A stretch of DNA of 64,000 bases from Nostoc sp. C052 (GTDB taxonomy: Bacteria > Cyanobacteriota > Cyanobacteriia > Cyanobacteriales > Nostocaceae): positions 4,150,001 through 4,214,000 of the forward strand of contig NZ_CP040272.1 in the NCBI RefSeq assembly GCF_013393905.1, in the 5' to 3' direction. This document shows positions 1 to 7,184 of this stretch, piece after piece; position 1 is the stretch's first letter, and each line of letters opens with the position of its first letter. A model generated the notes under the pieces. The model ran no database searches and was not told where the DNA came from. It worked only from the letters and a program-made list of their open reading frames with translations. The translations under genes and the position numbers were made by a program.

Positions 1-33
1 GAGTGGACGAATAAAATAATCCATCAGGCAAAG

Positions 34-588
34 TTAGGGCAATCTACTCAGTGGTGTTGCTAAACCGTCAATGCTGACAAGATTTTTCTGCTGTTGATAT
101 TCTCGAACTCCCTCTTCGCCTTTTTTACTAGCCCAGTTTACTAAAGTCTGACGCTGACCTTGATATTCATAGAGTGGTATACCAAAACCACAGGAGGTCT
201 GGATTTTTTCAATGTCAGCGACGATAATTTGACGAGTTCCAGGTATCGGCAAAAACAGAGAATACAGCGAGTCCCAGTCTGGAGAACTCGGTAAAATCGT
301 GGTTCCTTGACCGTAAAGACGCAGGATACACGGAGGTTCTTGAAAGGCACAAAACATAAATGTTATTCGCCCATTTTCTTGCAAATGGGCTGATGTTTCG
401 TTACCACTGCCTGTAAGGTCTAAGTAACCTACTCGGTTGGGAGAGAGAATGCGAAAGCAGTCCAAACCTTTAGGAGAGAGGTTAACATGGCCAGTAGGAC
501 TCAAAGGTGCAGAGCCCACAAAGAAAATGTGTTGGGCAGCAATAAAGTCTTGCTGTTCGTCAGTAATACAGTCAAACAATTTAGACAT
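34..588 (-). CDS. Pyridoxamine 5'-phosphate oxidase-fold (PPOX) protein
   Basis: A 184-residue protein of the FMN-binding split-barrel superfamily. The N-terminal half carries the usual pattern of this fold: a first strand near FVGSAPLSPTGHVNLSPKG (about residues 24-42), then YLDLTGSGNETSAHLQENG, which in relatives lines the flavin pocket, then a strand with ITFMFCAF. The C-terminal part (GFGIPLYEYQGQR) matches the shorter general-stress subgroup rather than true PdxH. These proteins reduce small molecules or bind flavin/F420/heme; the substrate cannot be read from sequence. The ATG at 588 is preceded by AT-rich DNA. It points left with no partner visible to its right. PPOX membership is well supported; the specific activity is unknown. 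Confidence 0.85.
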   Translation of the reverse strand: MSKLFDCITDEQQDFIAAQHIFFVGSAPLSPTGHVNLSPKGLDCFRILSPNRVGYLDLTGSGNETSAHLQENGRITFMFCAFQEPPCILRLYGQGTTILPSSPDWDSLYSLFLPIPGTRQIIVADIEKIQTSCGFGIPLYEYQGQRQTLVNWASKKGEEGVREYQQQKNLVSIDGLATPLSRLP

Positions 589-701
589 AGACTGTCTGAA
601 TTTATATTTGCAAATTTCTCATATTCCCAGCCTATGTCTTAGCTAAGAATCTAGCAAGGACTAATTGTCGATGTGTGGAGAATGGGGAGTGGGGAAAAGT
701 G

Positions 702-1226
702 TTATTGTCTGATGTATCGACTAGCCATTTGGATAGCATCAGCGATATCGACATCACCATCGCCATCAGCATCCAAGAAGGAATTCAATACAGGATTTCC
801 GCCAGCTTGGGGATTCTGGGTATTAGCACCTGATTGGAGAAAATTTAGTACCAAAGGTACGGCTAAAGGCAGCAATTGTTGAACTATACCAGCATCTAAT
901 CCAGTCCGTTGGGCAGCAACTTCAGCTACCTGCTGTTGGATTTCAGGAGAAAATAGCGAATCGACGGCTTCGGGGTTGGGAGAAGTACCAGCATATTGAC
1001 TGACTAGATTTTGTGCGGCTTCATTACCATCCGTGGCTTGTTTGTCTTGTAGTGTAGAACGCACTTGACCACCGACGATTGACAAAACTGATTGGATGGT
1101 AGAAGGGTCTGCACCTGTGCTTTGGCTCAACTGCTGTACAGTATTGATAATACTTCCCAGTTGACCTAAACTGCCCTGTTGATTGGGATTAGTGACAGCA
1201 CCAAGAATTTGATCGAAAAGTCCCAT
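702..1226 (-). CDS. DUF937 family protein with C-terminal DxDxDG motif
   Basis: A 174-residue protein beginning MGLFDQILGAVTNPNQQG, a typical DUF937 start. The body is Gln/Ser-rich amphipathic helix (repeated QQLxPLAVPLVLNFL and SIINTVQQLSQ segments). No signal peptide or membrane segment is seen. The last 25 residues contain LDADGDGDVDIADAIQ, a calcium-loop-like DxDxDGxxD motif as in EF-hand and dockerin loops. DUF937 has no established biochemical role; the acidic loop suggests, but does not show, divalent-ion binding. It stands alone between a PPOX protein and a histidine kinase, all on the minus strand, with gaps over 100 bp, so it is probably its own transcription unit. Confidence 0.8.
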   Translation of the reverse strand: MGLFDQILGAVTNPNQQGSLGQLGSIINTVQQLSQSTGADPSTIQSVLSIVGGQVRSTLQDKQATDGNEAAQNLVSQYAGTSPNPEAVDSLFSPEIQQQVAEVAAQRTGLDAGIVQQLLPLAVPLVLNFLQSGANTQNPQAGGNPVLNSFLDADGDGDVDIADAIQMASRYIRQ

Positions 1227-1348
1227 AAATTTGTTTCTCTCTTTGTTCTCAAAAACCTTGTCAAAACTGGTTTGGAGTTTTTTATGTACACTGACTTTTA
1301 TGAGTCTACTAAAAGATTAGAACACTTAAAATTTCAAAAGCTACTAGC

Positions 1349-3070
1349 TCAAGGATGAGAAATCGGTAAAGCGATACTTGCGGTGGGCAAAGCGATCGCA
1401 AACTCTGTTCCTTGATTTAACTCAGATTGGCAGGTAATTTTACCCTGATGTTTTTCTACCACAATCTGATATGCGATCGCTAGCCCCAAACCGGTACCAA
1501 TGCCTCGCGGTTTGGTTGTAAAAAATGTTTCAAATATCTTTTTCTGATTTTCTCGTGAAATACCAGAGCCGTTGTCTGCTATTCGCACGATCGCTAAATC
1601 ATTCTGACAGCCTTCTGTAATAATAGTAATTTCAGCTAAAAATTCGGGATTCTCAGCCAATTTTTCCTCTAAGGCATCAATGGCATTGCTGAGAAGATTC
1701 ATAAATACCTGATAAAGCAAACCTGTATAGCCTGGAATCGCTGGAACCTCTCCATAGTTGCGAATTAGGCTAATGCCATTCTTCAGGCGATTATTGAGAA
1801 TCAACAGTGTACTATCTAAACAAGCATGTAGGTCTACTAACTGTGCTTCACCATCATCTAAGCGAGAGAAATCTTTCAAACTCCGCACAATTTCTCGCGT
1901 GCGGTCAGCGCCAACTTTCATTGAGTTGAAGAGTTTTGGTAAATCTCCTTCCAAAAACTCTAAATCAATTTCTTCTGCTATTGTTTGCACTGCTGCGGAA
2001 GGGTGAGGAACTTCAGCTTTATATGTTTGCAATAAGGTTAATAGGTCGTCAGTATAGGTTTTTGCATGTACGAGATTGCCAGAAATGAAATTTATCGGAT
2101 TATTAATTTCGTGGGCTACACCAGCAAGCATCCGTCCTAAACTAGACATTTTTTCACTTTGAATCAGTCTAATTTGGGACTCGGCTTGTTGTTCTTCTAA
2201 AAGGTGCTTCACCTGTTGGATAAGTTGATTAAGGGAGCTAGTTAAAGCCCCTACTTCATCTTGTGTAATTACAGGTGCTTGCAAATCAAAATTAGCTTCT
2301 TGAGTAACTCTTTGGGCAATATTTGTCACCGCATTGATGGGATAGGCGATGATTTTACTTGTGTAAAAAGCTAAGATAGCTGCGATCGCCACTGACATCA
2401 GCATACTACCAATAATAATCTGAGCTTGGATTAACGCAGCCTTTTTTTGAGCTAGATCAGCCTGTTCTTGGCGTTCTTGAAGTGTTTTAGCAAAGTCGGC
2501 TAACTCATGGGCAAACTGATAAAACTTGAGAGCATCCTGACTTTGGCTGAATGTCGAGATTAATTGCTGTGCTTTTATCGCTCCCTCTGGCTCTAAACTT
2601 AATGGTAAAATTTTCCGAATCAGCCCCCTGAGTTGTTCAAAATATTCAGCTATTGGGCTGTTATGTTTTGTGAGGAGAGCTTGTAAATCTCTTTGTGAAT
2701 TAGTTTGACTAAATTCCTGCACTTGAGAAAGCAACGTTTCGGTTTCAGCTAGATCGCTTTTAAAATTAGAAACTCCCCTTTGCAAAGCTTGCGACTGCTG
2801 CAAAAAAGGCACTATTTCTTGTTTGTGGATCTGGATTTCCAACAGTTTGCCTTGCAGACTACTTAACAAGCTTCCTTCTTCATCTATCAAGATCATCTGT
2901 TGTCTAGCTTGTTGAAAATAGCGATCGCCTATTACCAACCCAGCCGTTGTTCCTAAAACTGCAATTCCCAAAGCTAGTCCATACCCACAAAAAATTTTTT
3001 GCCGAATACTAAGTCGGTGGAATTTTTGTTTAAGCCAGTTAAAGTATCTTAATTCAGGTGTCGCAATCAT
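1349..3070 (-). CDS. Membrane sensor histidine kinase (sensor loop, HAMP, HisKA, HATPase)
   Basis: A 573-residue inner-membrane kinase. Two membrane helices (about residues 25-47 and 216-238) enclose a 170-residue, mainly helical sensor segment with no recognised ligand domain. A HAMP linker follows (about 240-292), then a short coiled coil. The dimerisation domain has the phospho-acceptor motif in AGVAHEINNPINF (His near residue 320). The ATPase domain shows the N box MNLLSNAIDALEE, G1 DNGSGI, F box FETFFTTK and G2 GTGLGLAIAYQI. The EINNP form of the H box is the subtype common in cyanobacteria and is repeated in two other kinases here (17990 and 52369). No response regulator is adjacent, so its partner is elsewhere. 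All catalytic boxes are present. Confidence 0.92.
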   Translation of the reverse strand: MIATPELRYFNWLKQKFHRLSIRQKIFCGYGLALGIAVLGTTAGLVIGDRYFQQARQQMILIDEEGSLLSSLQGKLLEIQIHKQEIVPFLQQSQALQRGVSNFKSDLAETETLLSQVQEFSQTNSQRDLQALLTKHNSPIAEYFEQLRGLIRKILPLSLEPEGAIKAQQLISTFSQSQDALKFYQFAHELADFAKTLQERQEQADLAQKKAALIQAQIIIGSMLMSVAIAAILAFYTSKIIAYPINAVTNIAQRVTQEANFDLQAPVITQDEVGALTSSLNQLIQQVKHLLEEQQAESQIRLIQSEKMSSLGRMLAGVAHEINNPINFISGNLVHAKTYTDDLLTLLQTYKAEVPHPSAAVQTIAEEIDLEFLEGDLPKLFNSMKVGADRTREIVRSLKDFSRLDDGEAQLVDLHACLDSTLLILNNRLKNGISLIRNYGEVPAIPGYTGLLYQVFMNLLSNAIDALEEKLAENPEFLAEITIITEGCQNDLAIVRIADNGSGISRENQKKIFETFFTTKPRGIGTGLGLAIAYQIVVEKHQGKITCQSELNQGTEFAIALPTASIALPISHP

Positions 3071-3300
3071 GATAAAACTCGCTGTTGAATTTTTTTAGTC
3101 GGTGTTTTTTCATCAAAAACAAGAAATCCAGCCGCAAGTCTGTGAGAACACATCTGATACAAAATGCGCTCTTAGTCTATCAAAAGTTGCTTTTTTCTAC
3201 CCTAGCGAAAAATACTGAATTTATGAAGATTACCAGTATCTACTTACTGAATTGACTTGCTGCATCTCTCTTTAAAAGCCCCGTCCCAAGGTAATACCAC

Positions 3301-3329
3301 GTTGGACGAGGTTTCAATCCTCGTCCAAC
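3301..3329. repeat. Strong hairpin, possible terminator or dispersed palindrome
   Basis: Eleven-base perfect arms (GTTGGACGAGG and its complement) around a 7-base loop. There is no U tract on either side, so it may be a dispersed palindromic repeat rather than a factor-independent terminator. It lies in the 298-bp gap between the histidine kinase start (3070) and the small gene ending at 3369; nothing else was seen in that gap. Confidence 0.5.
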
Positions 3330-3368
3330 ACACCAGAGCCAATACACTCTTATACCCTTAATAAGTAA

Positions 3369-3548
3369 TTAGGCGGACGCGGACATGATATGAGAGATAG
3401 TAATCGCAGGTGGTGAGTCAACTTGACTAATGGGGGCGGGTTTCATGTCGCGGTAGTCCAGGAGTTGGACTACGATGAGGTAAGCGATCGCTAAAATCAC
3501 CGAAATCGCACCTGTAAGAATAGCAATTAATTTTGAACGTTCCATCAT
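3369..3548 (-). CDS. Small single-pass membrane protein, unknown function
   Basis: A 59-codon frame starting with two ATGs at 3548. AGGAAA stands about 5 bases upstream as a good ribosome site. After a short basic start (MMERSK), residues 7-30 form one hydrophobic helix (LIAILTGAISVILAIAYLIVVQL) followed by a short polar tail. I do not recognise a named family; small proteins of this layout are frequent in Nostoc-type genomes and often annotated as hypothetical. The last codons fall in a sequence (TATCATGTCCGC then TAATTA) that reappears near 24543-24560 outside any gene, so the C-terminus may have been supplied by a dispersed repeat. The hydrophobic pattern and ribosome site support it as real. 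Confidence 0.6.
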   Translation of the reverse strand: MMERSKLIAILTGAISVILAIAYLIVVQLLDYRDMKPAPISQVDSPPAITISHIMSASA

Positions 3549-3603
3549 TCATTATTTCCTGTAATACAAGTAGAATAACTGTATTGAGTCATCGATAAGA
3601 ATT

Positions 3604-3654
3604 GCGATGGCTACGCCCACGCTTCGCAAAGCGTCTCGTAGAGAAGGCATCGCT
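3604..3654. repeat. Nested palindromic dispersed repeat at a gene start
   Basis: A 51-bp repeat with nested arms: GCGATG at the left pairs with CATCGC at the right, TACG with CGTA, and GCTT with AAGC in the centre. It abuts the ATG at 3655. It is open in the frame of the following gene and would add 16 residues if the ATG at 3607 were used, which is the reason for rejecting that start. Confidence 0.65.
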
Positions 3655-4242
3655 ATGACTGCAACCACAAAAAAATTTACTTTTGCAGAGTATCTTCAGT
3701 ATAACGATGGCACGGATACCCAATATGAATTGATAGATGGAGAATTAATTCCCATCAGCCTTGGCACTGGCAAGCACGGTGGCATCTCCAAGTTTTTAGA
3801 ACGAAGCTTTGATAATGAAAGTGCCAAAGTTGGCCAGAATTGGACAGCACAAAAGTTTTCTGTCGGAGTGCGATCGCCACAAGAGGGACGCTGGGACACC
3901 TCACGAATTCCTGATGTAGTAGTATTACCAACACAGCAGTGGGAAGCACTTTCTAATCGAGAAGCTGTAATCGAACTCAACGAAACTCCCCCCATATTAG
4001 TGGTAGAAGTCGTCAGCGAATCTACACAAACCACAGACTATCGCAGCAAACGTTCTGAGTATGCTGTTCGGGAAATTCCCGAATACTGGATTGTTGACCC
4101 GATTCAAGAGATAGTAACAATATGCACCCTAGTAGAAGGGTTCTATGATGCTGTTGCATTCCGAGGACAAGAACGCATCATCTCTTTTACTTTCCCACAG
4201 TTGGATTTGAGTGCCGAACAAGTCTTGGCAGGACGGAAGTGA
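3655..4242 (+). CDS. Uma2 family (DUF820) restriction-endonuclease-fold protein
   Basis: A 195-residue protein of the Uma2/DUF820 family, which has a PD-(D/E)XK nuclease fold and is greatly expanded in cyanobacteria. Visible family marks: an N-terminal FTFAEYLQY, YELIDGELIPI, the SRIPDVVVLP strand with the metal-binding Asp, PPILVVEVVSEST, and the Arg/Lys-rich DYRSKRSEY helix followed by PEYWIVDP. These retain the expected acidic and basic active-site positions. Biological substrate and role are unknown for the family; many copies are mobile-element associated. The ATG at 3655 is chosen because residues encoded upstream come from a palindromic repeat. A MITE-like element and tandem repeats follow. 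Confidence 0.85.
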   Translation: MTATTKKFTFAEYLQYNDGTDTQYELIDGELIPISLGTGKHGGISKFLERSFDNESAKVGQNWTAQKFSVGVRSPQEGRWDTSRIPDVVVLPTQQWEALSNREAVIELNETPPILVVEVVSESTQTTDYRSKRSEYAVREIPEYWIVDPIQEIVTICTLVEGFYDAVAFRGQERIISFTFPQLDLSAEQVLAGRK

Positions 4243-4302
4243 ACTCTCAATTACTACCGATGTGCGATCGCTAAAAGACATCTGCGCCTATATAGCGGTT
4301 CC

Positions 4303-4400
4303 CATTAGACATCTCCAGAAATTAAAGATGCGTTACCCATAACCCTTGTAGAGACGTAGCACTGCTACGTCTCTACGTTCTTTTTCGGAGATGTCTAATG
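4303..4400. mobile_element. MITE-like element C
   Basis: A 98-bp sequence bounded by inverted ends: CATTAGACATCTCC at the left and its exact complement at the right, with similarity extending inward (AGAAA against GAAAA). The interior holds a second perfect hairpin (GTAGAGACGTAGCA with its complement around position 4360). No protein is encoded. No convincing target duplication was found at the ends. Size, ends and lack of coding capacity are those of a miniature inverted-repeat element. Confidence 0.6.
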
Positions 4401-4435
4401 GTAATCTGTGGCTGTAGTTCGACAATGACCCTTTG

Positions 4436-4675
4436 AACCCCATCTTTGAACTTCTGAGGCTCAACGATGACCTTCTGAACCTCGAAGTTGCGCCTTTTAT
4501 CCTCGAAGTTGCGCCTTTTATCCTCGAAGTTGCGCCTTTTATCCTCAAAGTTGCGCTTTTTATCCTCATCGTTGACCTTCTGAGGCTCAACGATGACCTT
4601 CTGAGCCTCGAAGTTGCGCCTTTTATCCTCAAAGTTGCACCTTTTATCCTCGAAATTGCACCTTTTAGCCTCAAC
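4436..4675. repeat. 21-bp tandem repeat block, open in several frames
   Basis: About eleven to twelve degenerate 21-bp units. Two unit types alternate: type A (contains AAGTTGCGCCTTTTATCCTC) in runs of three or four, and type B (contains CTTCTGAGGCTCAACGATGA). Because 21 is divisible by 3 and the units lack stops, several frames on both strands stay open. The minus strand read from a TTG at 4681 to 4373 gives a heptad repeat (FEDKRRN), which would be a highly charged helix. The plus strand gives a hydrophobic heptad (LEVAPFI). I cannot say whether any frame is translated. The minus-strand frame runs on into element C, so if real its end is not native. Confidence 0.7.
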
Positions 4676-4710
4676 TAACAAATATATCTAACCATTCCTG
4701 AATTTACAGG

Positions 4711-4738
4711 GGTGAGCGTGTAGTAAAATTTGCTCACC
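4711..4738 (+). promoter_or_regulatory. Hairpin just upstream of the pentapeptide gene start
   Basis: Seven-base perfect arms (GGTGAGC at 4711-4717 and GCTCACC at 4732-4738) around a 14-base AT-rich loop, ending 15 bases before the ATG at 4754. Such a leader hairpin could affect translation or be a protein-binding site; this is inference from position only. Confidence 0.35.
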
Positions 4739-4753
4739 TCTGTAAAGTGGAAC

Positions 4754-6799
4754 ATGGCTTTAGACTTCTCCGGTCAAAATCTCCGAGGACGCAACTTCAA
4801 AAGTAGACAAGACCTTGCGGGTGCAAACTTTAGCTATGCCGACATCCGAGGGGCAAACTTCATCAATGCTAATCTAAGAGGGACAAATTTTAGTCATACC
4901 AAAGCAGGACTGCAACGCCGATGGGCAATTTTCTTAGTCTTTGTTTCATTATTATTGTCGGGACTGTCAGGATTTATCTGGGCTGTCAATGGTTGCTTAG
5001 TGTTACTGATATTTAGCTCAGACAGCAATAAATGGATTGCGGGCTGGGTTGCTTTAATCATATTGATTACCTTTTTCTTCATCACAATTTGCCAAGGAAT
5101 AATAGCTGGTTTAGGAGCCGGAGCCGGAGCCATAGCCTTAGCTGGAGCCGTATCTGGAGCCGGAGCCATAGCCGTATCTGGAGCCGGAGCCGGAGCCGGA
5201 GCCGTAGCTGGAGCTATAGCCGGAACCGTAGCTGTAGCCATAACCGTAGCCGGAGCCATAACCGTAGCCGGAGCCATAACTGTAGCCATAGCCGTAGCTA
5301 TAGCTGTAACCTTCGCCGTATACTTCGCCGTACACTTTGCCGTAGCTGGAACTGGAGCCGTAGTCTTCGCGATAACCGGAGCCGGAGCCGGAGCCGGAAC
5401 ATTATTTAGTATCTACATCAGCTGGCGAGCTATGAAAGGAGATCAAAAGCACTTCTTAATTCGCAATTTTGCGATCGCTTTTGCTGCAATAGGAGGTACA
5501 AGTTTTCGTGGTGCTGATTTAACCAATGCTGATTTCACCCAAGCTACGCTCAAAAGTACAGATTTCCGAAACTCTATCCTCACTCGTACCTATTGGCATG
5601 AAGCCAAAATGCTTGACTGTGTTCGTCCTGGTTCAACTTATCTCCAATATTCACAAATACGTCAACTGCTAGTTACAAGACACGGACAAGACAACAACTT
5701 TGACCGTCAAAACCTGCGGGGTATCAACTTAAAAAAAGCTAACCTAGCAGATTCCAGCTTTATTGGTACCGATCTCAGTGAAGCCAACTTGCAAGATGCT
5801 GATTTGTCAAGAGCAAAGCTCAAGCAAACGCAACTAGACGGCACAAATTTAACAGATGCAACACTCACCGGCGCGTACATTGAAGATTGGGGCATTACAA
5901 ATACAACTAAATTGCATGGGGTGAGGTGTGAATATATCTTTATGCGCTTACCCACTAAAGAAGACCCCGATCCGCTCCGCAAACCTGATAATAAACAAGA
6001 GGTATTTGCAGACGGGGATTTTACCGATTTTATTCAGCCAATTTTTGATACCCTCGACCTTTACCATAATCAAGGTATTGACCCCCGTGCTGTTGCGATC
6101 GCTTTCAAAAAACTCGCCGAAAATCATCCCGAAGCCGAGTTAGAAATCGTGGCAATGGAGAAACGCGGCGATGATAAAATCTTGCTCAGAGCCAAAACTG
6201 CCGCAGGTAGTGATAAATCTCAACTAAGTGCCGAGTATTTTGATGATTATAATCAACTCAAAGCTTTATCGCAGAGTCAGCAATTATTGCTGGTAGAAAA
6301 AAGCGATCGCATTCGTAATTTAGAAAATATGATTACAACTGCACTCCAGCAGCCGAAATTTTATACCGAAGGAGATACCATCATGTCTGATATCAGCGGC
6401 ATCAATATACAAGGTAGCAGCAATGTCAGCGGTATCGCTGGTAATAGTTCCGTTGCTAATCTGGGAACCATCAGCGGTAATGTGAGTATTGCCCTCAATC
6501 AGTTACCTGATGCAACCGATGCCGAAAAACCCGGCATTAAAGAATTGTTGACGCAGTTGCACGAAGTAATTGCACAGTCCTCAGATTTGCCAGAAACAGA
6601 CAAAGCTGATGCATTGTTACAGATAGAAGCTTTAGCAGAAGCAGGTAAAAATCCTCAAGAACCCACCAAGCAAAAGACTGCAAAAAATGCAATCATCATG
6701 TTGAAAGGGCTATTTTCCGGTTTACCTGCGATCGCATCCCTAGTTGAAGCGACTAATAAATTATTGCCTGCGATCGCAAAACTATTCGGTTTGGGATAA
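4754..6799 (+). CDS. Pentapeptide-repeat membrane protein with long (X-Ala)n segment
   Basis: A 681-residue mosaic. Residues about 5-45 are pentapeptide repeats (A(D/N)LXX). Two hydrophobic helices follow (about 50-70 and 85-110). Residues about 112-215 are almost entirely Ala alternating with Gly, Val, Ile or Thr, encoded by hexamers of the GGAGCC/GTAGCC/ATAGCC type. More pentapeptide repeats come at about 245-275 and 320-375 (GINLKKANLADSSF). A 300-residue C-terminal region holds FADGDFTDFIQPIFDTLDLYHNQG, an acidic/helical stretch, a Ser/Gly/Asn-rich segment with GINIQGSSNV, and ends in a hydrophobic helix (LLPAIAKLFGL). This arrangement is seen in Nostoc-type genomes but has no assigned function. 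The ATG at 4754 is preferred over the in-frame TTG at 4730, which lies within a hairpin. Membrane location is inferred. Confidence 0.8.
   Translation: MALDFSGQNLRGRNFKSRQDLAGANFSYADIRGANFINANLRGTNFSHTKAGLQRRWAIFLVFVSLLLSGLSGFIWAVNGCLVLLIFSSDSNKWIAGWVALIILITFFFITICQGIIAGLGAGAGAIALAGAVSGAGAIAVSGAGAGAGAVAGAIAGTVAVAITVAGAITVAGAITVAIAVAIAVTFAVYFAVHFAVAGTGAVVFAITGAGAGAGTLFSIYISWRAMKGDQKHFLIRNFAIAFAAIGGTSFRGADLTNADFTQATLKSTDFRNSILTRTYWHEAKMLDCVRPGSTYLQYSQIRQLLVTRHGQDNNFDRQNLRGINLKKANLADSSFIGTDLSEANLQDADLSRAKLKQTQLDGTNLTDATLTGAYIEDWGITNTTKLHGVRCEYIFMRLPTKEDPDPLRKPDNKQEVFADGDFTDFIQPIFDTLDLYHNQGIDPRAVAIAFKKLAENHPEAELEIVAMEKRGDDKILLRAKTAAGSDKSQLSAEYFDDYNQLKALSQSQQLLLVEKSDRIRNLENMITTALQQPKFYTEGDTIMSDISGINIQGSSNVSGIAGNSSVANLGTISGNVSIALNQLPDATDAEKPGIKELLTQLHEVIAQSSDLPETDKADALLQIEALAEAGKNPQEPTKQKTAKNAIIMLKGLFSGLPAIASLVEATNKLLPAIAKLFGLG
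5116..5400. repeat. Hexanucleotide repeat tract inside the pentapeptide gene
   Basis: About 285 bp of degenerate 6-bp units (GGAGCC, GTAGCC, ATAGCC, GTAGCT). All units keep the reading frame, so copy-number change would lengthen or shorten the (X-Ala)n segment without frameshift. The other frames are also open and give Ser/Arg or Tyr/Gly repeats; these are taken as artefacts of the repeat. Confidence 0.85.
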
Positions 6800-7184
6800 A
6801 AAATCCCTAAGCCTTTAATACCTGTTGCGCTGTCAGTTTTAACTCAGGGAAAGTCCAGCAATTCTCAATTTAAGAATTGACAAGGGATTGAACGGTAGGC
6901 AATACTGCTCGCTTTGTGGATTTGTAACTCGGAATTGGGTAAAGGGTAAAGGGTAAAGGGTAAAGGTTTTTTCTTTCCCCTTCCCCTTTTCTCCCTTATT
7001 CCCCTCTCATACAAGGCTGTAAAACTTGTTTACATCGGGACTGCCTTTTGAACCATTAGCACCTGCGCTAGAGAGCAATCATAAGCAGTGTTGTATAGGC
7101 ATTATCTAAAAAATTGATATTGTTAAGTTTAGTGTGTGGGATAATATTACTTCACAAAGGAAATTATACCTAAGTATAGTTTGT
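6800..7184. repeat. Intergenic region with heptanucleotide tandem repeat
   Basis: A 385-bp gap. At about 6938-6966 there are four consecutive GGGTAAA units followed by a complementary pyrimidine run (TTCCCCTTCCCC), so the transcript could fold back. Heptanucleotide tandem repeats like this are characteristic of filamentous cyanobacteria. No gene was seen; the promoter of the ThDP-enzyme gene should lie in the last 150 bp. Confidence 0.7.

Noticed and set aside
4436..4675. CRISPR array
   Set aside because: The 21-bp units are directly adjacent without unique spacers and no cas gene is near.
4894..5409. Ala/Pro, Ser/Arg and Tyr/Gly repeat proteins in other frames of the pentapeptide gene
   Set aside because: They exist only because the hexanucleotide repeat has no stops in other frames; the pentapeptide frame continues with domain structure on both sides.
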